NCBI RefSeq assembly: GCF_028476545.1
Contig: NW_026731649.1
Coordinates: 222,501 to 286,500, forward strand
Length of the DNA: 64,000 nucleotides
Reading direction: 5' to 3'
Origin: Physella acuta
Lineage: Eukaryota; Mollusca; Gastropoda; Physidae
Position 1 is the first letter of the stretch, and every line of letters begins with the position of its first letter. The notes under the pieces are model-generated. The model was not told the origin of the DNA and searched no databases. It saw only the letters and a list, made by a program, of their open reading frames with translations. The translations under genes and the position numbers were made by a program. Below, one piece after another: positions 35,955 through 47,602 of this stretch.

Positions 35955-36212
35955 TTTTAGCGTTGGAAGAGATTCGCTGTACACAATTTAAGTATACGCG
36001 TCAACTTGTTATGCGCCATCGTTTACTCCAATTTCAGCCTGCTTTTCCTTTTGGATTTGCTTCCATAACCTTTGTCCAACCAAGAACAAACTACAAGGCA
36101 GCAGTTGTTTGATTTCGGAGTTGTATCTCCCCAGCTAACGAGCCTAATCTGCCTGAGACTTTTCGGTTCAGCAACCATGAGCTTTACCGACTCGACCACG
36201 CCGACCTCATTT
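35955..36212 (-). mobile_element. SINE family B copy with tRNA-like head
   Basis: On the minus strand it begins GTCGGCGTGGTCGAGTCGG (A-box-like) and carries CAGGCAGATTAGGCTCG, TCAAACAACTGCTGCCTTG, TAGTTTGTTCTTGG and GGAAAAGCAGGCTGAAAT. It matches the 62932 copy along its length. Confidence 0.88.
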
Positions 36213-37538
36213 GGTCAACTGTTCAAGCACAATTTTATTTTTTATCAATTAGGAGCTGGTTTGGTAAAGATATAATTACAAATTTTTACCAATTAGGAGC
36301 CGGGTTGGGTAAAGATCTAATTGCAGATTTTTACCAATTAGGAGCTGGTTTGGCAAAGGTCTGATTGCAAAGGTTCATCGGTATGTTAAATAACTAAGTA
36401 TTACAAAACGTGTCTTAGCCTCGATAAAATCCACGGTACCATTTTGTTTTCCAAGGTGTAATGGTCCATGGCTAAAGTGGGTGGTATGGTGCTTTTGATA
36501 GGGGAGTGGGGAGTGATGGAAATATGTGATGGGGAAATGGGGAATTATGGGGAAATTGTTACGCTTCTGATACCAAACATCTGACTGTAATGTAAATTCT
36601 TAACCCCACTCTTCTATTATAGTAGTCTATTTACAGTCGATGAATGCACCTAAAATGTCCACACACAAAAATGTCCTCACATAAGAATGTCCACAAGAAC
36701 CAAATGCTTATTTTAGATGTTAAACTGGACATTAAAATTCCGCAAATTGGACGTAACAACTCAGAAACAGCGAAATATTTTATTTTAAAAAATGAAATGG
36801 AACAAGGCGTCCAATCATTTAAAATAAATATTTGGTTCGTCTGGCCAAATATGCATGTCTGTTAGATGGAGAGGCGTAAAACACCACACTAGCGAAAATC
36901 CGCGGTCGTTAAGTGTGTGTGTGTGGTGGTGGGGGTGAGAGGGGGGGGGTTAAAGTACAACAAATAATACCTGACCATCAGCCGGGCATCACGTGGTCGG
37001 GGGTGAGCGGATCAAACACACACGGTCGTCAGCGCGAGCGTTAGACACGTGACTGTATTACGTAATACGCGATCAAACTCCCGAATGTTGACTTAAATTT
37101 CTGTTCGCGGTAATTTTTTTTTTCTGGGAAGAGAGGGGGCGAGTAATCGTGAAACTGACAAGTTCGCAAACTTTAAAGCCCGCACAATCCTAGAACTGAA
37201 GTCTACGATCGATTTATAGGTCTTCTCTTGTTTTATTTATTTCTTAATTTAAATTATTTTTTTTGTGATGAGTATTTGTTTTAATTGAAGCAGTTGTTAG
37301 TTAAAACAAAGTCAACATTTTTAGTTGGATCTTCTGTGAAGCTAACTCTCTTAATACATTTAATTCTGTTTAACTTGAATTATTTTTTATATATATATTT
37401 ATCTTTTTACAAACTCTTTGCTGCTGTCCCATACGATTCAAGTACAGGCTCTTAATTTGACTAATTGGTATCCTTATTTAAATAGATTGTTAATATATTT
37501 TTAGTGTGTCTTAGTCTTAGTTTGCATAAACATCATCG
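36213..37538. other. Unassigned sequence with a small duplicated motif
   Basis: TTTACCAATTAGGAGC-type units recur three times at 36235-36370 (about 60 bp apart). The remainder shows no gene. A TG/G-rich patch lies at 36913-36950. Confidence 0.5.
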
Positions 37539-37546
37539 TAATAATT

Positions 37547-37753
37547 CAGGGGTCGGCAACCTGCGGCTCGCGAGCCGCATGCGGCTCTTTTGATATCAAG
37601 ATGCGGCTCTCCAGCTCCTTGCACAAACACTAATAATCTTAATCAAAAAATAAAATATTTGAAATAAAAAGATGTTAGTGGCTCTTTAAAACCAGAGAAA
37701 TTTCGAAAATTGTAACTTTTGGCTCTTCCGCTTCAAAAGGTTGCCGACCCCTG
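37547..37753. mobile_element. hAT MITE (CAGGGGTCGGCAACCT ends)
   Basis: The left end CAGGGGTCGGCAACCT and right end AGGTTGCCGACCCCTG are perfect inverted copies over 16 bp. The 8-bp duplication TAATAATT is at 37539-37546 and 37754-37761. A 16-bp palindrome, GCGGCTCGCGAGCCGC, lies just inside the left end. Length is 207 bp, non-autonomous. Confidence 0.95.
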
Positions 37754-37761
37754 TAATAATT

Positions 37762-38015
37762 TTTTTTTTTTTTTTTTTCTTTTTTTGCCTCAGACATGTA
37801 ATTTACAGCGTCAGTTGTGTGTGTTCGCTTTAGTATTACAGTTTTCATCATCGGCTTGTGAGGACTGACACAGATTTACAATAGTAATATTTCTTTCTTA
37901 CTTGTAGCCTACTTTCATTCATTTAAGATGGTTTACTTATACATAGATCTAATACAAAACGTCTAAATATAAAGAAAAAATAAAAATTAAAATACCGGTT
38001 CTCGTCCGACCCCTG
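37762..38015. mobile_element. Possible second hAT fragment sharing the same duplicated octamer
   Basis: The segment ends CCGACCCCTG (38006-38015), the terminus of the neighbouring MITE, followed by a third TAATAATT (38016-38023). Its left part starts in a T run and has no CAGGGG end. Confidence 0.55.
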
Positions 38016-38094
38016 TAATAATTCCATTGCTTGTGACGACGTTGGATTTTTTAAGTATCAAATTATTCACAGTTTGTGTCTAATTTATTAAATA

Positions 38095-38154
38095 AACAAT
38101 ATATAAATATTGTTTGTGTCTAGTTTATTGCATAAACAATATATAAATATTGTT
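38095..38154. repeat. Two copies of an AACAATAT hairpin
   Basis: AACAATATATAAATATTGTT occurs at 38095-38114 and 38135-38154; each can fold as an 8-bp stem. A decayed third copy is at about 38174. Confidence 0.85.
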
Positions 38155-38789
38155 TATGTTAGTTTATTGCAAAAACAATATTTTAATATGGATTATGCCG
38201 AGAAAAAACTCTATCTTGAAGATAGAAACCTAGTTTTCCTATGCAGGGTTGGCATTGATAATTTGTTGTAAATTTGTGTCATGGGTTGGTTAATGAAATC
38301 TTGAATCTAGTTGCGTCCCTTGATCGTGACCTAAAAGAATATTTCACTGCTAAGTGCAACTTAATTGGGATTTTTAACTTAATTTTAGCTCTCGGTGAAA
38401 ATTTTGTTTAAATTGATTTTTATAGTGATAATTTAAGTGATCTGCCGTTCCAGAACTAGTTTTAAAATAATTATACTCGTTTGAATGTCTGAGTTGTAAT
38501 TACGTGTTTGTTTTTTAAACCTAATGTTTTCGACACGATTTAACTGTTTTGGCAGAGTTTAAATAAAATGATTTATATTGATGAAGTTATTTGTGACTCT
38601 TAAATTCTAATGTGAATTTAATTCTTGTCACTCTCTGTATAGAAACTAGTTTTCTTTCTTCTGTTAACTTTTATAGTCTGGAAAACAAAAGTTTTGTACC
38701 AGGTAGCTACACGCCGCTCATGGTGTTCTTTTTTAGGATACACATGAGAGTTGAGGGGGTTAAGATTATCCGATACACGTCCCCAATGT

Positions 38790-39055
38790 CCCTAATGTCC
38801 TCCATAAACCCTATCTTGTCTTCCATAAACCCTATCTCGTCCTCCATAAACCCTATCTTGTCCTCCATAAACCCTATCATGTCCTCCATAAACCCTATCT
38901 TGTCCTCCATAAACCCTATCTTGTCCTCCATAAACACTATCTTGTCCTCCATAAACCCTATCTTGTCCTCCATAAACCCTATCTTGTCCTCCATAAACCC
39001 TATCTTGTCCTCCATAAACCCTATCTTGTCCTCCATAAACCCTATCTTATCCTCA
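38790..39055. repeat. 21-bp minisatellite, 12 copies
   Basis: Unit CCATAAACCCTATCTTGTCC plus T. Low divergence; the SSINPIL frame is a by-product. Confidence 0.95.
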
Positions 39056-39289
39056 TATTACCCTGACATTAAATCTATTGCGTCCCCCACCCCGTGTTCT
39101 ACCTTAACCCACCCCACCCCCCACCCCCCACCCCACCCCTACCCTTCACTCACCTGCCATTCACTGCCAACGGTCCAATCAATCACAACTTCCGGTTTCT
39201 CATCAACTTCCCTCCGTCTATTTGATTGGCTGCCTGAGAAACGCGGCATTGCGTCATTCCCCAGCACCAAGGACATTGCACACAACTCG

Positions 39290-39780
39290 GGAATTTTTAA
39301 AACTCCTTTGGGGAATTGGTCGAGTTATTCCCTTGGGGAATTGTGCAGTTTATCTCCCTTGATGAATTAGTCGTGTTATCATCCCTGGGGATTAGGTTGT
39401 GTTATCTCCCATGGAGAGTTAGTCAGTTTAGCTACCTTTAGGAATTGTTCGGATTATCTGCCTTGAAGCATTGATCAGTTTAGCCCCCTTGGGGAATTGT
39501 TCAGATTATCTCCATTGGAGAATTAGTCAGATTAGTCCCCTTGGAGAATTGTTAAAATTACCTCCCTTAGAGAATTATTCAGATTAGCCCCCATGGAGAA
39601 TTGTTAAAATTACCTCCCTTAGAGAGTTAGTCAGGTTAGCCCCCTTGGAGAATTGTTAAAATTACCTCCCTTAGTGAATTAGTTAGGTTAGCCCCCTTGG
39701 AGAATTGTTAAAATTACCTCCCTTAGAGAATTAGTCAGGTTAGCCCCCTTTGGAAATTGTTCGTGTTAACGCCCTTGAGA
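39290..39780. repeat. About 50-bp composite repeat
   Basis: Units combine CCCTTGGAGAATTGTT, AAAATTACCTCCCTTAG and AGAATTAGTCAGGTTAGC. Best kept at 39480-39760, looser before. Confidence 0.88.
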
Positions 39781-40776
39781 GTACGCTGAGGTTTCGTACT
39801 ATCATTCATGTGGAACAATCATATCTGCCGTGACTCCCTTAAAGAAACAATGTGATCCTTCCCCCCCCCCCCCCTCCATCGGGGTAACAACCTGATCTGT
39901 TCTAACTCCAAATACATAATCATCAACTGGTTACCAGAGAAATATAGAGTGAATATCCTAGTCAACATCTTTTGTTACGAACGATAACTCCGACTTTTAG
40001 TCCAGCCGAACCACGACGAGTTATGGCCGCTGTCGTCACCGTGGAATAATTACAAACCTAGAGTGTGTCTGTGAGGGATGGTCCCAGACATTGGTGGTTT
40101 ATCCCCCACCCCCACCCCCATCCTCCTCATGTCATTTGTGGTTTAACCCCCACCCATCCATACTTTCTTCTCCAGCAAGATGTGGTCACCCCCCCCCCCC
40201 CCACGCACACACACGCACACACAAACACACAAACACCCGACATGGCCAGATAAAGGCTGGATGGGAAAACCAAAGCTTAGATTTCAAAGCCGCCATCGGT
40301 AAATGGAAGCCCATGATTTATCGGCACCTTGAAGCAAGCGGACGGTTCTTCGGCCATGGTGGGGCTAGGGGGGGGTACGCGGTCACATATAACATGGTGT
40401 TTTTTACCAGTTAAGCAGACTAAGATAGTGCAAAGACTAGCGTTGGGATTAGGTGATGAGTTATGGTAAGGATTAAGTTGGGGTAGTCGAGACAACTGGG
40501 GTTTGGGCTAGAGTTGTGGTATTATTATGGGCGATTTTTTGTTCTAGATATCAGTTATATTCTTAGTCGGTTTGTTTGTCTGTGTGTCTCGAGTTTAAGT
40601 GACTAAATGTGTAAGAGACTTGTGTTTGACAGAATTAGGTTTAACAGGAAAGCGTCAATACTAGATAAACAACTTACTTTTGTTAATGCCAAACTTGATA
40701 CCACAAGAAAAAGATTATTTTAAACAAATATACAGCGAAACACCAAAAATTACTGCTAGCTTAGCTTCGATAGAAG
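39781..40776. other. Unassigned sequence
   Basis: C runs at about 39859-39873 and 40189-40202; CA-rich patch 40203-40235. No gene recognised. Confidence 0.45.
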
Positions 40777-40926
40777 CAGTGCCGGCGCCAGGTTATTTAG
40801 CGCCCTAAGCAAAACTTATTAAAACGCCCCCTCTCACACGAATTAATTACTAAAACATAAGTATAAGAAAACAATTAATTAAAAGTGACATATTAATTTA
40901 TTATCATTTGCATACACGTTATAAGT

Positions 40927-42798
40927 CAGTGGTTCCCAACCTTTTTCGAGTGGCGACCCCCTTTTATGAAAAGTAAGTGACCCGCGACCCCCATAGAATT
41001 AAAAAGCCGAAATTTGTATGGAGATTAATAAGCACTAAAATAAGATTTTCTAGTAGACTTTCAATATGAACTACTCTTGATAACTATTTTAATAGCATGA
41101 GTAAAATTTCATACTATTCACTAAACCTTCGTGGTTAAGTTTTTAATTAATTTATTTTTGTTAACGCCAACCTATGTCGTTATAATTATCTTAATTTTGT
41201 TTTTAATCGAAGAATAGTGTTGAAAATATATTCTCGAAAAGTCTATCAATTTTAAGTTTGGATATGAATGGTGAATACTACACCAAAATTGTGTCTGCAG
41301 TTTTTCATCTTACTCGGAATCATTCTGCAAATCAAAGAATTCATCTTGTAATTCATCGGGAATGCTGGCAACATCAAGGGAAGAAGAGAATGGGTAATGC
41401 GTAAATGCAGATTCTTCTTTTTTCAGCTCAGAGAAATAGCGATGCAGTTCGTTTTCAAGAGATTCAAGATGCCCAGATATCGCTTGTTTCAAAAATTTAA
41501 TTATCTCACAATCAGATTCATCTACCACACCACAAATTTACAATATTTCCAAGATTTATTTTCTTTACCGATTTTGCAGCTTTGATAAAAATGCCCCGAG
41601 ATTATCATGGAAAGTTATAATATTCGTTCATTTTCCCTGAAGCTTCAGGTTAAGCTTATCTTGATGTTAGGTACGCTACTCTCTCCAACCACTCTATGTC
41701 GTTTTAAGTATTCCAAAAAGTCTTGTTTCCTTTGCACCTCCAAGAACAATTTGATTTCAGATTTCAATTCAAAAACACAATTTACAACATTTCGTTTGAC
41801 AGCCAGCGTACTGTAGTGTAGAAGAGCAGAACCTCGTGATCTATATTAATGTTTTTGCTCAGTTCTTTGAAGGCTCCAGATTTTATATAATTTACGACTT
41901 ATACTAGCAATGGACTCTTGATGTCGATTGGTTAGGGCAGTGGTTAGGAAGCTAAATCTTTTCTGTTTTCTGAAAGCCCGATTTTGAGCTAAACATAGAT
42001 GGCGCACCATCCGTACAAACCCCCACAGCCGTTTTAACCCATTTTAATCATCCAGTTTAATTCAATATTAGGATGTCCACATGGACCCTATTTCTTTCTC
42101 CCCCCCCCCCCTCCAGCTCACACGCGTCCACAAAAGTCGTTTTTTTAATCATCCAGTTTCAAAAAAGGTATTTATTTTCTCCATGCTATCTTCACAAAAG
42201 AGCAACTCTTCTTTGCTATCATCTGCATGAATATAGACACAGACCAGCAACTGCGAACACGAATTCACGTCTGTGATTTATCAACTTGAAAAGCAAAGAA
42301 TGGTGAAAGCTTAATTTCGATAAAAATGTGTTATTTAACATTTACGTACGTGCAGCGTTTGATGAGATTTTCTCCTATTGTTTTATTGTTTTTTTTTGTT
42401 TGTTTTTTTGCTTGGCATTTTCTATCGCGACATCATTTGATGCTTGCACTAATGCTGGTTAAAACTTCAAGTTCGATTAAGTCTCTGGCGTTTGCAACTA
42501 GCTACTTACCGACGAAAGAACTCCATATATTTTTGGTGTGTTCCGAATGACTCGTCTCAAATGACGTTTTAGTTTTGAAGATTTCATAGATTCGTGACTG
42601 AGAACAACTTTTGTACAGTGCGCTTTGTTTCTTCTCTATTACATTTCCAGTGATGTTAATGAAGCCGAATTTCAAAAATTCTTCTAAATATTTATGTTTT
42701 GTTTCAAATTACTAAGGTTTAGTATAACAGTTGGCGACCCCCCAGAAAGACCTTCGCGACCCCCCTGGGGGTCGCGACCCCCAGGTTGGGAACCCGTG
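40927..42798 (-). mobile_element. Nested hAT transposon with decayed ZBED5-like transposase
   Basis: The ends CAGTGGTTCCCAACCTTTTT and, inverted, CACGGGTTCCCAACCTGGGG with GCGACCCCC motifs inside, plus a perfect 8-bp duplication TTATAAGT (40919-40926, 42799-42806), define it at 1872 bp. On the minus strand transposase pieces keep the family order: FAFQVDK near 42290, HADDSKEELLF near 42215, GVCTDGAPSM (41994-42023) and HLESLENELHRYFSEL near 41460. These match the ZBED5/SCAND3-like class of hAT transposases. The pieces are in different frames and broken by stops, so this copy is inactive. Confidence 0.93.
41310..41528 (-). pseudogene. hAT transposase C-terminal fragment
   Basis: The longest open piece of the nested element's transposase. 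It contains ISGHLESLENELHRYFSEL, the stretch before the C-terminal dimerisation region, then a PFSSSLD-type segment (in the full family HL..L...F..YFP and NPF). It lacks the N-terminal BED finger and the first catalytic aspartate; the CTDGAPSM piece lies about 470 nt upstream in another frame. A relic, not a host gene. Confidence 0.8.
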
Positions 42799-42806
42799 TT
42801 ATAAGT

Positions 42807-44939
42807 AGACATCAAAATCAAATTTTACTTGCCTCCTTCGTTTCAAAAGTTTGTAGGCCTACTCATTTCTTCAATTCCAGTTTGCAAGCGTAATCACATT
42901 TTATTGAAATTATTGCCTAGTCCACGAATCTACTTTGTACTTTACGACATAGCCCCCCCCCCCCCCCCATTAGAAAATTTTAAGTGTTCCCCTTCCCCCC
43001 CCCCCCCTCCCGGGAGAAAAGAGTCTGGGAAAAAAACCACTGAAAAAATAGTTCTTATAGTGTTGGGCTCTCTGCAGTCCTCCCAAGGTGAGTTCCAAAA
43101 CGGGACTTACCTGTTTTAAGCTTGACTGTCTTTAGTTATAATTGTAAAATGTCTATATTGTGTGATTATGTAACGATTTTTTTTTAAATTAAAGGTTATA
43201 AATGTTACAGATTCCAGCCGAAAGTTGTTATATATGAATCATTTAGGAGAGGGTGAAAAATATGAAAAGACAATGAATTAGATGTTTCATTTACGACTAA
43301 GACTGTATGTCTACTAACATTATTGCAATCTACAACGGCTACTGATGTATTTGCTTTTCAACTTGATAATGCTAAAAAAACCTACCAAACTATTTTGTTT
43401 AGCACTTAAGCTCTATATAATTTTTTACAGTAGCAAATAATAACTTAAAGTTGTATTTATAAGTAAGTGGTCAATCTAAGGTGCAGGAATTTGAATTGAA
43501 GGTAAAGCTAAGCTTTGAATTATCTCCCATTTGAAAATCCAAATCCCAAAATTTTATTCAAGGGAAATAACTTTCACAACAATAGCTAAATTAACCAAGT
43601 GTAACTAAGACATGTTTGAAAAACACAATAAAACGCTTTAAATTTCATTACGTTATAATCATAACAAATCTTTCATATTAGCTATGCAATCGTGTGAAAA
43701 CAATATATTTTAGCTACTGAATATTTAACAGTAGGTTTTGTTTAAAAGTCTAAAACCGGTAGCTTTATTATAACATACTTTTATTCAATTTTTTGACAAA
43801 AAGTTAATTGTATGTATTATCAAAGGCTCTAAAATAAAATTTTGGATCCCTTAAATCAAGGGACATCTTTCAAAAGATCAAACACGGGTAACTGTTTTAG
43901 ACGATGCTAGAATTATTGATTAAATATTTAAAAATTATAATTTGAGAAAACAATGTTTACAGTTAGTTATAAATTCTATCCCATTTAATATTTTATATTA
44001 ATACTTTAAGAGTGGTAATATAGATTCCTAAAAAACAAGATTTTTAAACTAGAGATCGGCTACCTTTCTTTGTAGTGTGTTCCGTACTGAATTGATAAAT
44101 TGACTCGACTACTCGATATACTCTACTAAATTCACAACACATATCAAACTTCGATACCTAAACATAACTAGACTCGATGCTCCAGAAATACGACACCAAC
44201 TCGCTTAACTTCACCAAGCTCTACAAAATGGTACTCCCAATCAACAACGATTTCACTGGACCTACTACTACACTTTAACAGTCAATATAGTTCGATACCT
44301 TAATACAACAAGAATCAATACTCCCGAACTCCAGAACTACGATACTTCATCACCTGCATTCTCATTTCTCTATTACCAATCAGATTCCACTAGATCTTCA
44401 ACTACAAAGCATCCGAATAAAAATTATGACACTTTAACACTTCGATACTTTATACCTATGAAACCATATCAGCAACAGCCTTCCGCCGTTACTCCCAAAT
44501 CTAAACGATTCATCAAAACTTACCAAATAAGTACAATACTTTGAACACCCCGTCATTACAAAACTCTATACACCAGAACAGATTTCTAATTCAAAGTCAG
44601 AGAAAACGAGACTTACAAGTCCTATTAAAATTAGATAACCGTTTGAAATGTTCGAAATTTAAATTACGAACTTATTTAATCGTTTTCTACATCAATTATG
44701 TGACACCAAATTAAAAAGGCAAAGTGACTGGTAAAAAGCGCGCTGGCCTTACTAAATAACGGAGGTGGGGTTGCATTTTCACCAGCGCCAATAAATATAG
44801 GCCTATATAGAACTAATTTTGGGGTGGGGGTGCAAAATTGATAGTTCGTCCTGGGTGCCGAAATAAATCGCTACTCTTTTATTAAAAAAATATTCATTAT
44901 TAGGTACTTTTCGATAATAACGATTAAAAACCTTTTGCG
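42807..44939. other. Right arm of the outer hAT-like element, no coding seen
   Basis: C runs at about 42954-42968 and 42997-43007 open the stretch. The rest is AT-rich; 44080-44600 is poor in G on the plus strand with recurring TACGA and CTCGATAC words. Confidence 0.55.
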
Positions 44940-45015
44940 CCCCCCCCCCCCTAGGGAGGGCGCCCTAGGCGACCGCCTAGTTCGCCTTATAGGTAGCGCC
45001 GGCCCTGGATAAAAT

Positions 45016-45215
45016 TATACTACAACCAGGACCTGGTGAGATTTGGGGCCTTATCATAAGCCCAGAAATTTCATTGTGACAAATAATGGCAAAAATGCAG
45101 CAGTATATTGAAGTATACAGGACTATTTTCAGACTTTGAAAATGGGGGCGGGGGGGGAGGCACATTAAATGGCGGGCCCTAAGCTATAGCTCGTTTAGCT
45201 TATACATAAATCCGG
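45016..45215 (-). mobile_element. hAT-like end fragment (CAGTGCCGGATTTATG, minus strand)
   Basis: Read on the minus strand the segment starts CAGTGCCGGATTTATG, then AAGCTATAGCTTAGGGCCCGCC-type sequence, a start typical of another hAT family. No partner end was found, so it may be the target into which the outer element jumped. Confidence 0.45.
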
Positions 45216-45772
45216 CACTGACTACCACCACAAACTACCACCAACTACGACGATATAACTACCCAAAGAACCATAAACTACCGCCAACTACGACGATATA
45301 ACTACCCAAAGAACCATAAACTACCACCAACCAGGTCTTTATAACGCCAAAACTACCACCAGCTTCGATTTGATAAAATTACATATGACCCCAAAACTAC
45401 CACCAACAAGGACTACCCCGCGACCCCAAAACTACCACCAGCTTAGTCCTGATAAAACTACCCAAAGAACCCCCAAACTACCAACATCGTCGACTTGATA
45501 AGACTACATATGACCCCACGACCCCTAAACTACCTCCAACAATGACCACCCCGCGACCCCAAAACTACCGCCAACAATGACCACCGCACGACCCCAAAAC
45601 TACCACCAACCAGGACCACCCCACGACCCCAAAACTACCACCAACCAGGACCACCCCACGACCCCAAAACTACCACCAACCAGGACCACCCCACGACCCA
45701 AAACTACCACCAACCAGGACCACCCCACGACCCAAAACTACCACCAACCAGGACCACCCCGCGACCCCTAAC
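45216..45772. repeat. 35-bp C/A-rich minisatellite
   Basis: CCAAAACTACCACCAACCAG then GACCACCCCACGACC; five near-identical copies at 45570-45770 and diverged ones before. Ends at a C13 run (45775-45787). Confidence 0.92.
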
Positions 45773-46249
45773 GACCCCCCCCCCCCTCCGTCCTGACGAC
45801 TAAAGCAGACGAGCCACCCACCAGAGAAAGACATCGTCAGACCGGAAGTAGAAAAAAGACTCGGACATCCGGGGCCCTGGAAGAGCACTTAGCGTCAGGT
45901 GCGAGTTGTATGTCCCTTAATTATGTTGGGGGAGATGGTCCCAACGTTTTTTTTTATAACTATTATAACTGCTATTTTTCGGGTACTAATTACCACTAGT
46001 CTCAGTAGGCTTGCCGGATATTACAACAACAAAAAAGAGACCAAATTATTTTTAAAACAAGATACAAAAGGCTTTTAATATTGAATATAAAATAAAAATC
46101 TGGAAAAGACTCAATGGTTTTGCGTCGAATTTTCCCTACAAAGACCGTCTTGCTCGGTTTCGATCCTAGCGTGACAGCATAATGGTACCTTTTACTATTC
46201 CAGTAATCGGGATAAGTAAACGTTCCTTTACGAACCTAATGTTCCATGG

Positions 46250-46443
46250 CAAGGGAAGTAGAGTTCACCTATATCTGTTACCTCGGCATATGAAGAGATA
46301 GTGTGGTCAGCACTAAGCCCAGCCGCCTTTACTTTCCCTAACGTGAGTCAGGTACCCATCAGAGATGGGTGGTCAAGGAGAAGTTCAATGATTTGAACTC
46401 GGTACTTTCGGGTTAGCAGTCTAGCGCTCTACTTCGAGGTCAT
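46250..46443 (-). mobile_element. SINE family A copy
   Basis: On the minus strand: GTAGAGCGCTAGACTGCTAA (head), GAGTTCAAATCAT (B-box-like), CATCTCTGATGGGTACCTGA, GGGCTTAGTGCTGACCACAC and GAACTCTACTTCCCTTGCC. Head and body are both present; the first head bases are diverged. Confidence 0.85.
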
Positions 46444-46545
46444 AGGTAAATGTGTCAGAATTTGAAACAAATGTCATTAAAATCAAACTTTGTAATGAAT
46501 GTCATTGAAATCAAACTTTGAAACCAATGTCATTGAAATATATAT
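46444..46545. repeat. About 35-bp AATGTCATTGAAATC repeat, three copies
   Basis: Diverged units of AATGTCATTGAAATCAAAC and TTTGAAAC. Confidence 0.75.
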
Positions 46546-47599
46546 AAAAATTCGACGAGTGTTATAGGAAAATGTCAGTTAAAAACATCTATAGTTAAGG
46601 CAGTACCATCAATGTCAATGTCATGCCGGAACTCCACTATAAGGCAGTTCAATATCAATATGACGGAACTCCAACAAAAGGCAACTGGGCCTAACGTAAT
46701 GTAAACAAAACTGCTCGGGTATTATAGGTCCTTAGATCAACAGACGACAGGTCTATTGAAACAGACGGAAGACATCTGATGCAGTTAAACCACTTTTACA
46801 GTCACCAATCACAAAGAAGCGGATATGACGTCATGCTACGACCTTTATACTTATTTCCTGAGGCATTCAGCTACCTGTCAAGCGGGGATAATTCAAATAA
46901 CTTTTCAGACCTGCAAATGACTTACAAAAACTGCACCAAAAAAAATAATCTGTCAGTGTTTTTTTTTTTTTTTTGTAAGCGCAGAAATCGGCCGAATCGT
47001 TATGGCTAGTGACGTCACAACACTTGGACGAGCTTAGCCGGGGCCCGAGTGGTTATGCCGGCTCTTCTTACCGTGTTATCTTGCCGGAAGCAAAATGCCG
47101 GACCCTGAGAGTTACTCCATTACGTGCCCTGCCCCGGGGTAGGTTTATTTCCCCCACCCTGTCAACGATAAATTCAACAAGGGATTTTTTTATATTATTA
47201 ATGAACTGTTCAGATTGGCGCTTCCTTGCAAGGTTAGTTATAACAGATACGGATGGGGGGGGGGATCCAAATGGTGAATTTATTTAAAAAAAAAACTCAT
47301 TGCTAACCTTTTTTTTAATATAATACATAACGCACCTAAGCTCTCTCTAGCTGCACCCCCCCCCCCCAACCTACCCACACACACACGCCTCGTACCCATG
47401 ACGGGAAATTTGGGACAACTCGTTAAAATTATTTGGGATTGCTTCTCTGCCCTTGCATAAGCCGGGTGGTGCTGTCGGTAATGCGATTGCACCAATCCGC
47501 ATTCAGCCGATGACATTTTTAACTTCAATCAGATGGGGGAAAATTTGATGTGGATATTTGATCTCAACACGAGTGCGGCGATGGCTAGGTCGGCGAAAA
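46546..47599. other. Unassigned sequence with two TGACGTCA palindromes
   Basis: TGACGTCA lies at 46826-46833 and 47010-47017. GGGGCCCGAGTGGTTATGCC at 47040 looks tRNA-like, but no B box follows. No gene was recognised; C11 run at about 47356-47366. Confidence 0.45.
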
Positions 47600-47602
47600 C
47601 TA

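Larger units (their letters stand above)
40777..45007. mobile_element. Outer hAT-like element (CAG[T/G]GCCGGCGC ends), host of a nested hAT
   Basis: The left end CAGTGCCGGCGCCAGG and the right end, inverted, CAGGGCCGGCGCTACC are alike. Just inside each end are GCGCCCTA motifs. The flanking octamers GATAGAAG (40769-40776) and GATAAAAT (45008-45015) match at 6 of 8, plausible for an old duplication. Removing the nested element leaves about 2.35 kb. I see no transposase in it, so it looks non-autonomous or badly decayed. Confidence 0.7.

Noticed and set aside
38612-39370. 252-codon frame with SSINPIL repeats
   Set aside because: Its middle is the 21-bp minisatellite and both flanks lack domain features or splice support.
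47035-47110. tRNA-like start GGGGCCCGAGTGGTTATGCC
   Set aside because: No B box at the right distance and no closing acceptor stem.
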